The notes under the pieces are model-generated. The model was not told the origin of the DNA and searched no databases. It was given only the letters and a program-made list of their open reading frames with translations. Shown here in pieces: positions 43,290 through 52,523 of a DNA stretch of 64,000 bases. A program made the translations under genes and the position numbers. The DNA is from Maribacter sp. MMG018. Lineage in GTDB: Bacteria; Bacteroidota; Bacteroidia; Flavobacteriales; Flavobacteriaceae. Each line of letters starts with the position of its first letter. Position 1 is the first letter of the stretch. The stretch spans positions 806,001-870,000 of the forward strand of contig NZ_JAGJEC010000002.1 in assembly GCF_018100785.1 (NCBI RefSeq). The letters run 5' to 3'.

Positions 43290-43898
43290 TTATTTTTTTC
43301 GTTTCATCAATTCTGTTTCGATATCTTTTAAAGTAAACCCTTTTGCTTGTAAAAGCATAAGATAATGAAACATCAGGTCGGCACTTTCATAGATGAACAG
43401 TTCATCATTGTCATCCATAGCTTCAATAACCGTTTCTACAGCCTCTTCCCCAACTTTCTGGGCCACTTTATTGATACCTTTTTTAAACAATGACGCTACG
43501 TAAGACTTACTTCCGTCTGCAGATGTTCGCCGTTGTTCTATAGTAGCTTCCAATTCTGAGAAAAAACCAAAATTCGAACTATTTTCTTGTCCCCAACATG
43601 TAGCTGTTCCCGTATGGCAGGTAGGACCCACAGGATTTACCATAATTAAGAGCGAATCATTGTCACAGTCGTTCTTAATATCCACCAGATTCAAAAAGTT
43701 ACCGCTCTCTTCTCCTTTGGTCCATAACCTTTTTTTAGAACGGCTGTAGAAGGTAACCTTACCCGATTCTTGGGTCTTCTTTAATGCTTCGGCATTCATA
43801 TAGCCTAGCATTAATACATTTTTAGTACGTGCATCTTGAATAATTGCAGGTACCAAACCATCGCTCATTTTCTCCCAATTAGGCGTATTAAAATTCAT
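43290..43898 (-). CDS. hisIE: Bifunctional phosphoribosyl-AMP cyclohydrolase / phosphoribosyl-ATP pyrophosphatase
   Basis: The 202-residue fusion performs steps 2 and 3 of histidine synthesis. HisI part (about 1-110): metal motifs DCDNDSLL and CHTGTATCW. HisE part (about 115-202): SKSYVASLF and GEEAVETVIEA, with ESADLMFHYLMLL. It is the last gene of the his operon and is followed by a terminator. Confidence 0.96.
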   Translation of the reverse strand: MNFNTPNWEKMSDGLVPAIIQDARTKNVLMLGYMNAEALKKTQESGKVTFYSRSKKRLWTKGEESGNFLNLVDIKNDCDNDSLLIMVNPVGPTCHTGTATCWGQENSSNFGFFSELEATIEQRRTSADGSKSYVASLFKKGINKVAQKVGEEAVETVIEAMDDNDELFIYESADLMFHYLMLLQAKGFTLKDIETELMKRKK

Positions 43899-43962
43899 AG
43901 TACTATTTTTTTAATGTGCTCTTAGCACGAATTTTGAAGGCATTCCTATATCAAAACAAGCC

Positions 43963-44718
43963 TTACAACCTGACCGGAATACCGTTTTCCTTTAATGTTT
44001 CTTTTAATTCTCTTATTCCTATTTCCTTAAAGTGAAATACACTTGCCGCTAAAGCAGCATCCGCTTTTCCTTTAATAAAAGTGTCGGTAAAATGTTTCTT
44101 TTTTCCAGCACCGCCAGAGGCAATAATGGGAATATTCAATTCAGAGGATAACTTTGCCAAAGCTTCATTGGCAAAGCCATCTTTGGTACCGTCGTGATCC
44201 ATAGAGGTAAATAGTATTTCTCCTGCCCCCCTTTCCTCAACTTCTTTGGCCCATTCAAACAGCTTACGTTCCGTAGGAACTTTACCCCCTACCAAGTGAA
44301 CGATCCATTCCCCTTTAATCATTTTCGCGTCTATGGCGACCACAATACATTGCGAACCAAATTTGGAAACAAGATCATTGATCAACTGTGGGTTTTTAAC
44401 GGCCGATGAATTTATAGACACCTTATCCGCTCCATTTTTAAGCAATATGTCTACATCCTCTATTGAAGAGATTCCTCCCCCAACGGTAAAAGGAATATTT
44501 ACCTTTTCTGCCACATGGTAGACCAAATCCGCTAAGGTTTTCCGTTTTTGTTCCGTAGCCGAAATATCCAAAAACACTAACTCGTCGGCCCCTTCTTTAC
44601 TATATATTTCTGCTAACTCCACTGGGTCTCCGGCATCCCGTAAATCCACAAAATTAACTCCTTTTACGGTTCTCCCGTCTTTAATATCTAAACAGGGAAT
44701 GATTCTTTTTGCTAACAT
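43963..44718 (-). CDS. hisF: Imidazole glycerol phosphate synthase cyclase subunit
   Basis: The 251-residue TIM barrel has catalytic D11 ([10 protein letters not shown]) and the second Asp in CIVVAIDAK near 130. Phosphate-binding VGGGISS and IIASGGAG are readable. With HisH it makes imidazole glycerol phosphate and AICAR. It lies 94 bp after the DinB gene and 64 bp before hisIE in the operon. Confidence 0.97.
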   Translation of the reverse strand: MLAKRIIPCLDIKDGRTVKGVNFVDLRDAGDPVELAEIYSKEGADELVFLDISATEQKRKTLADLVYHVAEKVNIPFTVGGGISSIEDVDILLKNGADKVSINSSAVKNPQLINDLVSKFGSQCIVVAIDAKMIKGEWIVHLVGGKVPTERKLFEWAKEVEERGAGEILFTSMDHDGTKDGFANEALAKLSSELNIPIIASGGAGKKKHFTDTFIKGKADAALAASVFHFKEIGIRELKETLKENGIPVRL

Positions 44719-44812
44719 AATTTTTTATAATCGATAGAAAACCCGAACTGTTCTGTACTTATTTAATGAGACATCAAAACTTAATGTCAAATAATTACGT
44801 CGTATGGTTAAT

Positions 44813-45337
44813 CTATTGGCTTTTCTTATTCTTAATGTTCAGGTCAATGTCACTATAAAACCCTAAATCCTTATTTTTCAGCTGTTTTACCCAAAAGGCA
44901 ATTTGCCCTGTATGGTATGAATAATGTTCTACTGCATGGAGAATGACCCCTACACCAGAGAAGGTAAATCCTTGAACCGATCTAACTTTCAACAGTTGAT
45001 CGGTATTAGCATCAAAAATAATGCGTTTTGCCGTATCTACCGTTTCTACCAACTTATCTAAAACTTCTGTTTTAGTAAGACCGCCCGTTGCCGAAAATTC
45101 CGCATCCCGTTGTCTGACATCTTCATTTTCACCTAAGGACGATATGATATATTGCGAAATATTTCCACATAAATGCAATATCAGATTGGCGATACTATTC
45201 AGGGATTCGTTCGGTTTTAACCAAAGTTCCTCTTCAGAAACATCCACCAAACTTTTCTGTATCATACGCGTACTTTCATCCATTCGATACAGCGCATTTT
45301 TCACTAACTCTTCAATTAATTGAGCCTCTTTATCCAT
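44813..45337 (-). CDS. DinB-like four-helix protein inside the his operon
   Basis: The 174-residue helical protein matches the DinB/DUF1572 metal-binding fold: [13 protein letters not shown] supplies the first His, and [14 protein letters not shown] near 134-147 the other two. DinB proteins often act as thiol S-transferases or related enzymes; the activity here is unknown. It starts within the last 8 bp of hisA, so it is part of the operon although it has no known histidine role. Confidence 0.85.
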   Translation of the reverse strand: MDKEAQLIEELVKNALYRMDESTRMIQKSLVDVSEEELWLKPNESLNSIANLILHLCGNISQYIISSLGENEDVRQRDAEFSATGGLTKTEVLDKLVETVDTAKRIIFDANTDQLLKVRSVQGFTFSGVGVILHAVEHYSYHTGQIAFWVKQLKNKDLGFYSDIDLNIKNKKSQ

Positions 45338-46058
45338 GGCTTAAAATATATGTCTCCAGCTGTTTTAAACTGATTCTGTTTTCATAAATGGCTTTTCCTA
45401 TGATGGTAGCTTCACAACCAAGATCTGCCAACTTTGGTAATTCGTCAAAAATGGATATACCTCCGGATGCTATTAATTTTAGGTTTTCCGTTTGATCCAA
45501 TATTCTTTGGTACAGCTCAAAGGAAGGTCCTTCTAACATACCGTCTTTACTAATATCGGTACAAATAACATATTGTATGCCCTTGGCCTGGTAAGCCTTG
45601 ATAAAAGGAATTAATTCTTCTTTTGATTCCTCTTGCCAACCAGAGACGGCTACCTTTTCATCTAAGGCATCGGCCCCCAATATTATTTTGTCCGCACCAT
45701 GTTTTTCTATCCAACCAATAAAAGTTTCTTTGTCTTTTACGGCAATACTTCCGCCGGTAATCTGTTCGGCCCCACTCTCAAAGGCAATTCTTAAATCCTC
45801 ATCCGTTTTTAATCCTCCTCCAAAATCAATTTTCAAGTTGGTTCGAGAAGCTATTTGTTCTAAAATTTTATGGTTAACAATATGTTTGGATTTTGCCCCA
45901 TCTAAATCTACCAAATGTAAATATTGAATACCATGCGCCTCATATTCCTTGGCTACTTCTAAAGGGTTTTCATTGTATATTTTTTTGGTATCATAATCCC
46001 CTTTTGAAAGGCGTACGCACTTACCGTCTATGATATCTATGGCTGGTATAATTCTCAT
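45330..46058 (-). CDS. hisA: Phosphoribosylformimino-AICAR ribotide isomerase
   Basis: The 242-residue TIM barrel has catalytic D8 ([15 protein letters not shown]) and the second Asp in [22 protein letters not shown] and LIASGGIS are the phosphate sites. It converts ProFAR to PRFAR. Its start is one base after the GNAT gene stop, and it overlaps the DinB gene. Confidence 0.97.
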   Translation of the reverse strand: MRIIPAIDIIDGKCVRLSKGDYDTKKIYNENPLEVAKEYEAHGIQYLHLVDLDGAKSKHIVNHKILEQIASRTNLKIDFGGGLKTDEDLRIAFESGAEQITGGSIAVKDKETFIGWIEKHGADKIILGADALDEKVAVSGWQEESKEELIPFIKAYQAKGIQYVICTDISKDGMLEGPSFELYQRILDQTENLKLIASGGISIFDELPKLADLGCEATIIGKAIYENRISLKQLETYILSHG

Positions 46059-46481
46059 TTATTCTAAAATTTGCTTATCAATTGACATCCATAATGCTGA
46101 ATCTCCTATTTTATTAAATCCGTACCGCTCATACAGTTTGTGGGCATCTTTGGTTTTTAATGCTATCGTTTTCAGATTTCTTATAATAGGGTCATCTAAC
46201 ATAAATGTTACAATTTTTTTACCGAAACCCTGACCTTGAAATTTATCGAGGATAATAACATCCATAATATATCCAAAGTAGACGTAGTCGGTTACTACCC
46301 TAGCGAAACCAATTTGTTCATTGTCTGTGGTGTATATACCAAAACAGTACGAATGTTCAATGGTTGTTTTGACATCTTCGATAGTTCTATTATTTCCCCA
46401 ATAAGAATTTGCGATAAACCCCTGTATGGCTCCAACATTTAATAAACTTTTATCTTTTGATATAAAGTAATTTGGCTTCAT
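46059..46481 (-). CDS. GNAT acetyltransferase inside the his operon
   Basis: The 140-residue protein is a single GNAT domain: IGFARVVTDYVYFGYIMDVI is strands 3-4, and FQGQGFGKKIVTFML is the acetyl-CoA loop (Q/RxxGxG/A). KLYERYGFNKIG ends the fold. The gene overlaps the hisH stop by one base (TAATG) and ends directly before hisA. The substrate is unknown; cotranscription with his genes may be incidental. Confidence 0.9.
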   Translation of the reverse strand: MKPNYFISKDKSLLNVGAIQGFIANSYWGNNRTIEDVKTTIEHSYCFGIYTTDNEQIGFARVVTDYVYFGYIMDVIILDKFQGQGFGKKIVTFMLDDPIIRNLKTIALKTKDAHKLYERYGFNKIGDSALWMSIDKQILE

Positions 46482-47062
46482 TACATTTTTAAAAAAATTT
46501 CTAAAATCTTTTCACCAACATCACTAGATTTCTCTGGGTGAAATTGCGTGCCATAAAAATTATCTTTTTGTAGTGCCGCGCTATAGTTTAGTCCGTATGA
46601 ACACTCAGCTATTGTTTCGGCACATAATGGCGCGTAAAAACTATGCACCAGGTAGATATGTTCGTTCTCAGCAACCCCCTTGAACAAATCTGACCTAAGG
46701 TTCGTAATTTGATTCCAACCTATTTGCGGTACTTTAACCTGGTCACTAAATTTTATTACATCCACATTAAAAATCCCCAGTCCTTTTGTATCACCTTCTT
46801 CAGACGAATTACACATTAATTGCATACCAAGGCAAATGCCCAAAACTGGTTGTTTTAGCGTTGGTATAATCTTGTCCAGACCAGTGTCCCTCAATTTTTT
46901 CATGGCGCTGCTGGCCTCGCCTACCCCTGGGAATATGACTTTATCCGCAGTTTGTATCTCTTGTATATCATTACTTAACTCCGCATCAAAACCCAAACGT
47001 TTTATGGCGAACTTAATGCTCTGAATATTGCCAGCACCGTAATCTATTATTACTATTTTCAT
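46481..47062 (-). CDS. hisH: Imidazole glycerol phosphate synthase glutaminase subunit
   Basis: From the ATG at 47062 (MKIVIIDYGAGN) the protein has 193 residues; the frame extends upstream to 47125 into hisB without conservation. The nucleophile is C77 in GICLGMQLM, and the triad His and Glu are in QFHPEKSS. It supplies ammonia to HisF. Confidence 0.96.
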   Translation of the reverse strand: MKIVIIDYGAGNIQSIKFAIKRLGFDAELSNDIQEIQTADKVIFPGVGEASSAMKKLRDTGLDKIIPTLKQPVLGICLGMQLMCNSSEEGDTKGLGIFNVDVIKFSDQVKVPQIGWNQITNLRSDLFKGVAENEHIYLVHSFYAPLCAETIAECSYGLNYSAALQKDNFYGTQFHPEKSSDVGEKILEIFLKM

Positions 47063-47081
47063 TGAACTTTTCTCTATAACA

Positions 47082-48224
47082 CTAAAGCATTCCTTTGGTA
47101 CTTGGTAATACCATTTTTTCCACATCTCTTTTTACCGCCATTTTTATACTTTTTGCAAAAGCTTTGAAAATAGCCTCTATTTTATGATGTTCGTTAGTAC
47201 CTTCCGCCTTAACGTTCAAATTTGCTTTGGCACCATCGGTAAACGATTTAAAAAAATGATGAAACATCTCGGTGGGCATATCCCCTACTTTTTCTCTTTT
47301 AAATTCTGCGTCCCAAACCAGCCAGTTTCGCCCTCCAAAATCGATGGCTACCTGTGCCAAACAGTCATCCATGGGCAAACAGAAACCATAGCGCTCTATT
47401 CCAAGTTTATTACCCAAGGCGTTATTGAACACTTCTCCTAGGGCAATACCGGTATCTTCTATTGTATGATGTTCATCTACTTCTAGATCACCATTCACCT
47501 TAATTGTAAGGTCCATTTGACCATGACGGGCCAATTGATCCAACATATGATCAAAAAATGCCAGTCCGGTATTAATCTCACTTTTTCCCGTACCATCAAG
47601 GTTCAGTTTTATGAAAATATCCGTCTCATTTGTTTTTCTATGGTACTCCGCCGTTCTATCATTCAGTTTTAAAAACTCATAGATTTTTTCCCAGTCATTG
47701 TTTTCCAAGGCGATAACATCGACCAGTTCCGTTCTCTTTACCGTAATTTCATCGGTCCCCAAATTGGTGTTGTCGTTTATAAAAATACCTTTGGACCCAA
47801 GATTTTTGGCCAACTCCATATCCGTTAAACGGTCTCCGATTACGAATGAATTTTTCAGGTCATAGTCATCAGAAAAGTATTCGGTCAACAATCCTGTTCC
47901 AGGTTTTCTGGTGTTGGCATTTTCATGAGGAAAAGTACGATCAAGAAAAACCTTGTTGAACACTACGCCTTCGTTCTCAAAAGATTTTAGAATAAAATTA
48001 TGTACCGGCCAAAAGGTATCTTCAGGAAAAACATCGGTGCCCAAACCATCTTGGTTAGTGATCATAACAAGTTCATAATCCAACTCCTTAGCTATTTTAC
48101 CTAAATATGTAAAGGCCTTCGGGTAGAAGATCATTTTCTCGAAAGCATCTATTTGCTCATCAACTGTTTCTTTGATTATGGTACCGTCCCGGTCTATAAA
48201 CAATACACGTTTTTTGTTTTTCAT
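47082..48224 (-). CDS. hisB: Bifunctional histidinol-phosphatase / imidazoleglycerol-phosphate dehydratase
   Basis: The 380-residue fusion has an N-terminal HAD phosphatase (about 1-170; LFIDRDGTI with both Asp, later [12 protein letters not shown]) and a C-terminal IGPD domain (about 190-380; [27 protein letters not shown], and [17 protein letters not shown] with the manganese histidines). It performs steps 6 and 8 of histidine synthesis. It begins 4 bp after hisC. Confidence 0.97.
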   Translation of the reverse strand: MKNKKRVLFIDRDGTIIKETVDEQIDAFEKMIFYPKAFTYLGKIAKELDYELVMITNQDGLGTDVFPEDTFWPVHNFILKSFENEGVVFNKVFLDRTFPHENANTRKPGTGLLTEYFSDDYDLKNSFVIGDRLTDMELAKNLGSKGIFINDNTNLGTDEITVKRTELVDVIALENNDWEKIYEFLKLNDRTAEYHRKTNETDIFIKLNLDGTGKSEINTGLAFFDHMLDQLARHGQMDLTIKVNGDLEVDEHHTIEDTGIALGEVFNNALGNKLGIERYGFCLPMDDCLAQVAIDFGGRNWLVWDAEFKREKVGDMPTEMFHHFFKSFTDGAKANLNVKAEGTNEHHKIEAIFKAFAKSIKMAVKRDVEKMVLPSTKGML

Positions 48225-48228
48225 GCTT

Positions 48229-49272
48229 TTATGATAATGCTTTTAAAGCCTTGATTAATTTTTCGTTTTCATTGGATGTACCCACGGTAAACCGCAAGGT
48301 GTTTTTACATAAAGGTTGCGTGGTCCTATTTCTCACTACAATACCTTTTTCCAACAACTGGTTGTACCGTTTAGTGGCATCATCGACCTTCGCCAGTATA
48401 AAATTAGCATCTGTCGGAAAAATATCGGTCACAAAGGAAACTTGCGATAAAGCTTTGTTCAGTTTCTCTCGTTCATGTAAAATATTGGCAACTTCTTGCT
48501 GTACCCCTTTTTGATCTACAACTCTAGAAATAGCCTTTTGCTGCGTTAATTCGTTTACGTTATAAGGTGGTTTTATCTTATTTAAGATCGCAATAATTTC
48601 TTTGGAGGCCATACAGATTCCTAAGCGTATACCAGCCATACCGTATGCTTTGGACAAGGTTTGTGTAACAACAAGATTGGGGTATTCCGTTAATTTTGAA
48701 GCCCAACTATCCTGTGATGAAAAATCTATATAAGCTTCGTCTATTATTACTAGCCCTTTAAATGATTCTAAGAGCTGTTGGATTCTATATGCCGAAAAAC
48801 TGTTTCCCGTTGGGTTATTTGGGGAACATAAAAACAGTAATTTGGTGCGATCGTCTGTACTTTCTAAAATTTTGGAAGTATTGGGCTGAAAATCATTATC
48901 CAACAGCACTTCCTTATTTTCTATTAAGTTGATACCGGACAACACCTTGTACATACCATATGTTGGCGGTAAAGTAATAATATTGTCTTCTTTAGGTTCA
49001 CAGAAAGCCCTAAACAACAAGTCTAACACCTCGTCGCTACCATTGCCCAAAAGAATATTTTCTTCCTTAACGCCTTTCTGATCCGCCAATATAGATTTTA
49101 AGCCTCTTTGCTGGGGATCTGGATAACGGTTAACCCCATTATCATACGGGTTTTCGTTGGCATCCAAAAAAACCATGGTAGAACCGTCAGATACATACTC
49201 ATCTCTTGCCGACGAATACGGACTAAGTCCTTTTACGTTCTCTCTTGTTATTTTATCTAGGTCAAAACTCAT
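48229..49272 (-). CDS. hisC: Histidinol-phosphate aminotransferase
   Basis: The 347-residue fold-type I PLP enzyme has [19 protein letters not shown] and the Schiff-base lysine in [16 protein letters not shown]. It starts 27 bp after hisD. It transaminates imidazole acetol phosphate. Confidence 0.96.
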   Translation of the reverse strand: MSFDLDKITRENVKGLSPYSSARDEYVSDGSTMVFLDANENPYDNGVNRYPDPQQRGLKSILADQKGVKEENILLGNGSDEVLDLLFRAFCEPKEDNIITLPPTYGMYKVLSGINLIENKEVLLDNDFQPNTSKILESTDDRTKLLFLCSPNNPTGNSFSAYRIQQLLESFKGLVIIDEAYIDFSSQDSWASKLTEYPNLVVTQTLSKAYGMAGIRLGICMASKEIIAILNKIKPPYNVNELTQQKAISRVVDQKGVQQEVANILHEREKLNKALSQVSFVTDIFPTDANFILAKVDDATKRYNQLLEKGIVVRNRTTQPLCKNTLRFTVGTSNENEKLIKALKALS

Positions 49273-49299
49273 TACTTCTATACTGCTATCTAACCATTT

Positions 49300-50583
49300 C
49301 TATTTTATACTTTTCAGCCTAAGTGTTACCGCATTTTTATGCGCCTGTAAACCTTCAGCTTCCGCCATTGTTTCTATTGCTTTCCCAATAGCGGATATAC
49401 CTTCTTTGGAGATTTTTTGAAATGTCATGCTTTTCATGAAACTATCTAGGTTTACTCCACTGTATTGCTTTGCATACCCATTGGTCGGCAATGTATGGTT
49501 CGTTCCCGAAGCATAGTCGCCGGCACTTTCCGGTGTATAGTTACCTATAAAAACAGATCCCGCATTTTGAGTGTTCTCTACATAAAAATCTTCATTGGCC
49601 ACACAGACAATATAATGCTCCGGACCATATTCATTGATCAAGTCTATTGCCGTACGGTCATTTTCTACATATATAAGCTTACTGTTGGCAATGGCCTGTT
49701 GGGCAATTTCCTTTCGCGGTAGATCATCTAACTGTAACGCCACCTCTTTTTCTACGGCATCTATCATAATTTTTGAAGTGGAAACCAAAATAACTTGACT
49801 ATCGATGCCATGTTCCGCTTGACTCAATAGATCAGAAGCCACAAAAGCCGCATTCGCAGTGTCATCGGCAACAACCAATAACTCTGAAGGTCCGGCTGGC
49901 ATATCTATGGCCACCCCGTACTTGGTAGACAGTTGTTTTGCCACCGTAACATACTGATTACCGGGACCGAAAATTTTATAAACTTTTGGAATGGACTCCG
50001 TACCAAATGTCATACCGGCAATGGCCTGTATACCACCGACTTTCACAATTTTGGTAACACCGCATAAATTTGCCGTGTATAGAATAGCGGGATTCAATTT
50101 CCCTTTTTTATCTGGAGGAGAACATAGTACAATTTCTGAACAACCGGCTATAGTGGCTGGTATGGCCAACATTAAAATGGTAGAAAACAAAGGTGCCGTA
50201 CCACCAGGAATATACAGCCCTATTTTTTGAATAGGCCGTTTTTCTTGCCAGCAAGAAACCCCTTTGGTCGTTTCTACTTCAACACGATCTGTCTTTTGTG
50301 CTTTATGAAACTTTTCAATATTGCTTTTGGCCAATTCAATAGCCACTTTTAACTCATTGGAAACCAAATCTGTAGCCTCTTGTATTTCATCGTTAGAAAC
50401 CAAGATGTTCTCCAAGGTGACTTTATCAAATTGTTCGGTATATTTTTGTAATATACTATCCCCATTTGCTTTAACTTCCTCAAAAATACCGGTTACCAAT
50501 TCTTCAATATCGGCCACAGTTTGTGTGGGACGTTTAAGAACGTCTTTCCAATCCTCTCTATTTGGATTATATATTTTATTCAT
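49300..50583 (-). CDS. hisD: Histidinol dehydrogenase
   Basis: The ATG at 50583 (MNKIYNPNREDW) gives 427 residues. Hallmarks are WQEKRPIQKIGLYIPGGTAP, the zinc and active-site region SQAEHGIDSQVILV, and GPEHYIV with SGTNHTLPT, which include the catalytic Glu-His pair. It oxidises histidinol to histidine with two NAD+. It begins 20 bp after hisG. Confidence 0.97.
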   Translation of the reverse strand: MNKIYNPNREDWKDVLKRPTQTVADIEELVTGIFEEVKANGDSILQKYTEQFDKVTLENILVSNDEIQEATDLVSNELKVAIELAKSNIEKFHKAQKTDRVEVETTKGVSCWQEKRPIQKIGLYIPGGTAPLFSTILMLAIPATIAGCSEIVLCSPPDKKGKLNPAILYTANLCGVTKIVKVGGIQAIAGMTFGTESIPKVYKIFGPGNQYVTVAKQLSTKYGVAIDMPAGPSELLVVADDTANAAFVASDLLSQAEHGIDSQVILVSTSKIMIDAVEKEVALQLDDLPRKEIAQQAIANSKLIYVENDRTAIDLINEYGPEHYIVCVANEDFYVENTQNAGSVFIGNYTPESAGDYASGTNHTLPTNGYAKQYSGVNLDSFMKSMTFQKISKEGISAIGKAIETMAEAEGLQAHKNAVTLRLKSIK

Positions 50584-50603
50584 CTCTTTTCCTATAAAGC
50601 CAA

Positions 50604-51461
50604 TTACAGCACCATTTTCTCTATCGGGCACACTAAAATACCTTCTGCACCAGCGCTTTTTAACTCATCAATGACCTCCCAGAATTTATCTTTGTTTATT
50701 ACCGTATGTACCGAGCTCCATCCCTCATCGGCCAAAGGTAATACCGTAGGGCTACGCATACCGGGCAATAATTTTAAGATTCCATCCAACTTTTCATTAG
50801 GAGCGTTTAACAACACATACTTAGAACTTCTGGCCCTCAGTACAGATTGAATCCTAAACTGTAATTTTTGCAACAAATCTCTTCTTTCAATAGATATTTT
50901 TGGGGATACGGCCAATACAGCCTCACTGGTGAGCATTACTTCCACTTCTTTTAAATTATTTTTAAAAAGTGTACTTCCACTACTGACAATGTCACAAATC
51001 GCATCGGCCAAACCAATATTGGGTGCAATCTCTACAGAACCGTTGATTATATGCAAATCTGCATTTACCCCTTTTTCTTTCAGATATGTAAGAACTGTAT
51101 TCGGATAAGAAGTTGCTATTCTTTTGCCTTCCAAATCTTTTACCGAATTATATTGTACAGATTTGGGGACCGCCAATGATACCTTACATTTAGAAAACCC
51201 AAGTTTTTCGGCTATCGATATATCCTCGCCTTTTTCTATCAATACATTTTCGCCAATAATGGCAATATCGACTACGCCATCTCTTAAATACTGGGGAATA
51301 TCCCCATTTCTAAGGTAAAACACCTCTATCGGAAAATTTCTGGACGAAGCTTTTAACTGATCCTTTCCATTATCAATAGAAATTCCGCAGTCTTTAAGAA
51401 TTTGAAGGGACTCTTCGTTTAACCTTCCTGATTTTTGAATAGCAATCCTAATTTTTGTCAT
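50604..51461 (-). CDS. hisG: ATP phosphoribosyltransferase, long form
   Basis: From the ATG at 51461 (MTKIRIAIQKSGRL) the enzyme has 285 residues, so it is the long form with the C-terminal ACT-like regulatory domain (PGMRSPTVLPL, SAGAEGILVCPIEKMV) for histidine feedback inhibition. The catalytic part contains RLNEESLQILK, DVAIIGENVL-like VDIAIIGENVL and ICDIVSSGSTLFKNNL. It commits ATP and PRPP to the pathway and is first in the operon, 157 nt after an attenuator leader ORF start. Confidence 0.97.
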   Translation of the reverse strand: MTKIRIAIQKSGRLNEESLQILKDCGISIDNGKDQLKASSRNFPIEVFYLRNGDIPQYLRDGVVDIAIIGENVLIEKGEDISIAEKLGFSKCKVSLAVPKSVQYNSVKDLEGKRIATSYPNTVLTYLKEKGVNADLHIINGSVEIAPNIGLADAICDIVSSGSTLFKNNLKEVEVMLTSEAVLAVSPKISIERRDLLQKLQFRIQSVLRARSSKYVLLNAPNEKLDGILKLLPGMRSPTVLPLADEGWSSVHTVINKDKFWEVIDELKSAGAEGILVCPIEKMVL

Positions 51462-51499
51462 TGTCTTTTTGTTGTGCTTAAACAATCAAACCGAAGTTT

Positions 51500-51536
51500 A
51501 AAAAGAAAACCCGTTTGATTGCTCAAACGGGTTTTT
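51500..51536 (-). terminator. Attenuator terminator of the his operon
   Basis: On the minus-strand transcript AAAACCCGTTTGA pairs with TCAAACGGGTTTT (13 bp, GCAA loop) and runs into CTTTTT. It lies between the leader peptide gene and hisG. Its left arm can instead pair with leader RNA (see the attenuation finding). Confidence 0.9.
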
Positions 51537-51564
51537 AAATATGTTGCACTACTACAATACATTC

Positions 51565-51618
51565 CTACCTCGCCTGAGCGTGTGTATGGAAATGATGATG
51601 TGTAGTTCTGTTTCTCAT
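51565..51618 (-). CDS. hisL: His operon leader peptide, 17 residues
   Basis: The minus strand from 51618 reads MRNRTTHHHFHTHAQAR followed by TAG. Five of seven residues from 7 to 13 are His, so ribosomes would stall there when charged tRNA-His is scarce. The ORF is followed by the terminator hairpin and then hisG. It is too short to be found by length alone but the His run placed before a his operon makes it convincing. Confidence 0.92.
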   Translation of the reverse strand: MRNRTTHHHFHTHAQAR

Positions 51619-51697
51619 TATGTGGTAAATGTAAAAGGTATTTTTGATATCACAAAACAAAAGTTAAAAATGAAACAAAAAGTTTTTACTGCGTGTT

Positions 51698-52513
51698 TTA
51701 GTTGTTTCCTAATATCAATGGTAGACCAGAGTCACCACTACCCACCACAACTACTTTTGCATTGGGCGATTTGGCAAGTTCTAGAGTAGCGTCAATACCT
51801 TTGTCCTGCAATATTTTATCTGTTAACGAAGCACTTAGTATTTTGTTCGCATCGGCCTTACCCTGCGCTTCTATACGTACCTTTTCTGCTTCTTTTGAGG
51901 CCGTTACCAGTCTAAATTCATACTCTAAAGACTCCTGTTCTTGCTTTAGCTTTCTTTCTATAGCCTCTTTTATGGTATTTGGCAAGGTAACGTCACGTAC
52001 CAATATTTCATTTAATTGAATGTACTGGCCGTCAACAATCTTTTTTGTTTCCTCATAGATCTCTGCCTGAATAGCATCTCTTTTACTGGAATACAATTGC
52101 TCAGGTGTATATCTACCTACAACGCTTCTTGCTGCACTACGAATGGCAGGTAACAAAATACGTTCTTTGTACATTTCACTTTTTTCTTTGTGTAATTTGC
52201 CAAGGTCTTCATATTTGGGCTGAAACCAAGTAGAAGCCTCTAATTGAATGTCTAGACCATTGCTAGAAAGTACTTTCATTTTTTCGTAAACTTCTTGCTG
52301 GCGAACCTCATATACGAATACCTTGTTCCAAGGTGCAACAATATGAAAACCTTCTCCCAATGGTGGCTCGTCGGTTACGACTCCTCCACCAAAAGTCTTA
52401 TATAGCACTCCCGCTTCTCCCGAACCTATGGTTACGGCAGATTTTGAAATTAAAATAATGACGAGAACTAATGCGAAGATTACTGGTAATGCGATTTTTG
52501 GTAATTTGTCCAT
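51698..52513 (-). CDS. Prohibitin/SPFH domain membrane protein
   Basis: The 271-residue protein has one N-terminal membrane helix (6-27), an SPFH/band 7 domain (about 28-190; GEGFHIVAPWNKVFVYEVRQ, RDVTLPNTIKEAIERKL) and a coiled-coil-rich segment (190-235; KLKQEQESLEYEF). Prohibitins form large ring assemblies that stabilise membrane proteins. It begins 10 bp after the large VWA membrane protein gene. Its 3-prime end lies 79 bp before the his leader peptide start. Confidence 0.93.
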   Translation of the reverse strand: MDKLPKIALPVIFALVLVIILISKSAVTIGSGEAGVLYKTFGGGVVTDEPPLGEGFHIVAPWNKVFVYEVRQQEVYEKMKVLSSNGLDIQLEASTWFQPKYEDLGKLHKEKSEMYKERILLPAIRSAARSVVGRYTPEQLYSSKRDAIQAEIYEETKKIVDGQYIQLNEILVRDVTLPNTIKEAIERKLKQEQESLEYEFRLVTASKEAEKVRIEAQGKADANKILSASLTDKILQDKGIDATLELAKSPNAKVVVVGSGDSGLPLILGNN

Positions 52514-52523
52514 ATATTTTTGT

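Noticed and set aside
51541-51789. 82-residue open frame on the plus strand over the his leader
   Set aside because: It is antisense to the leader peptide and prohibitin end and has no family signature; the minus-strand leader explains this region better.
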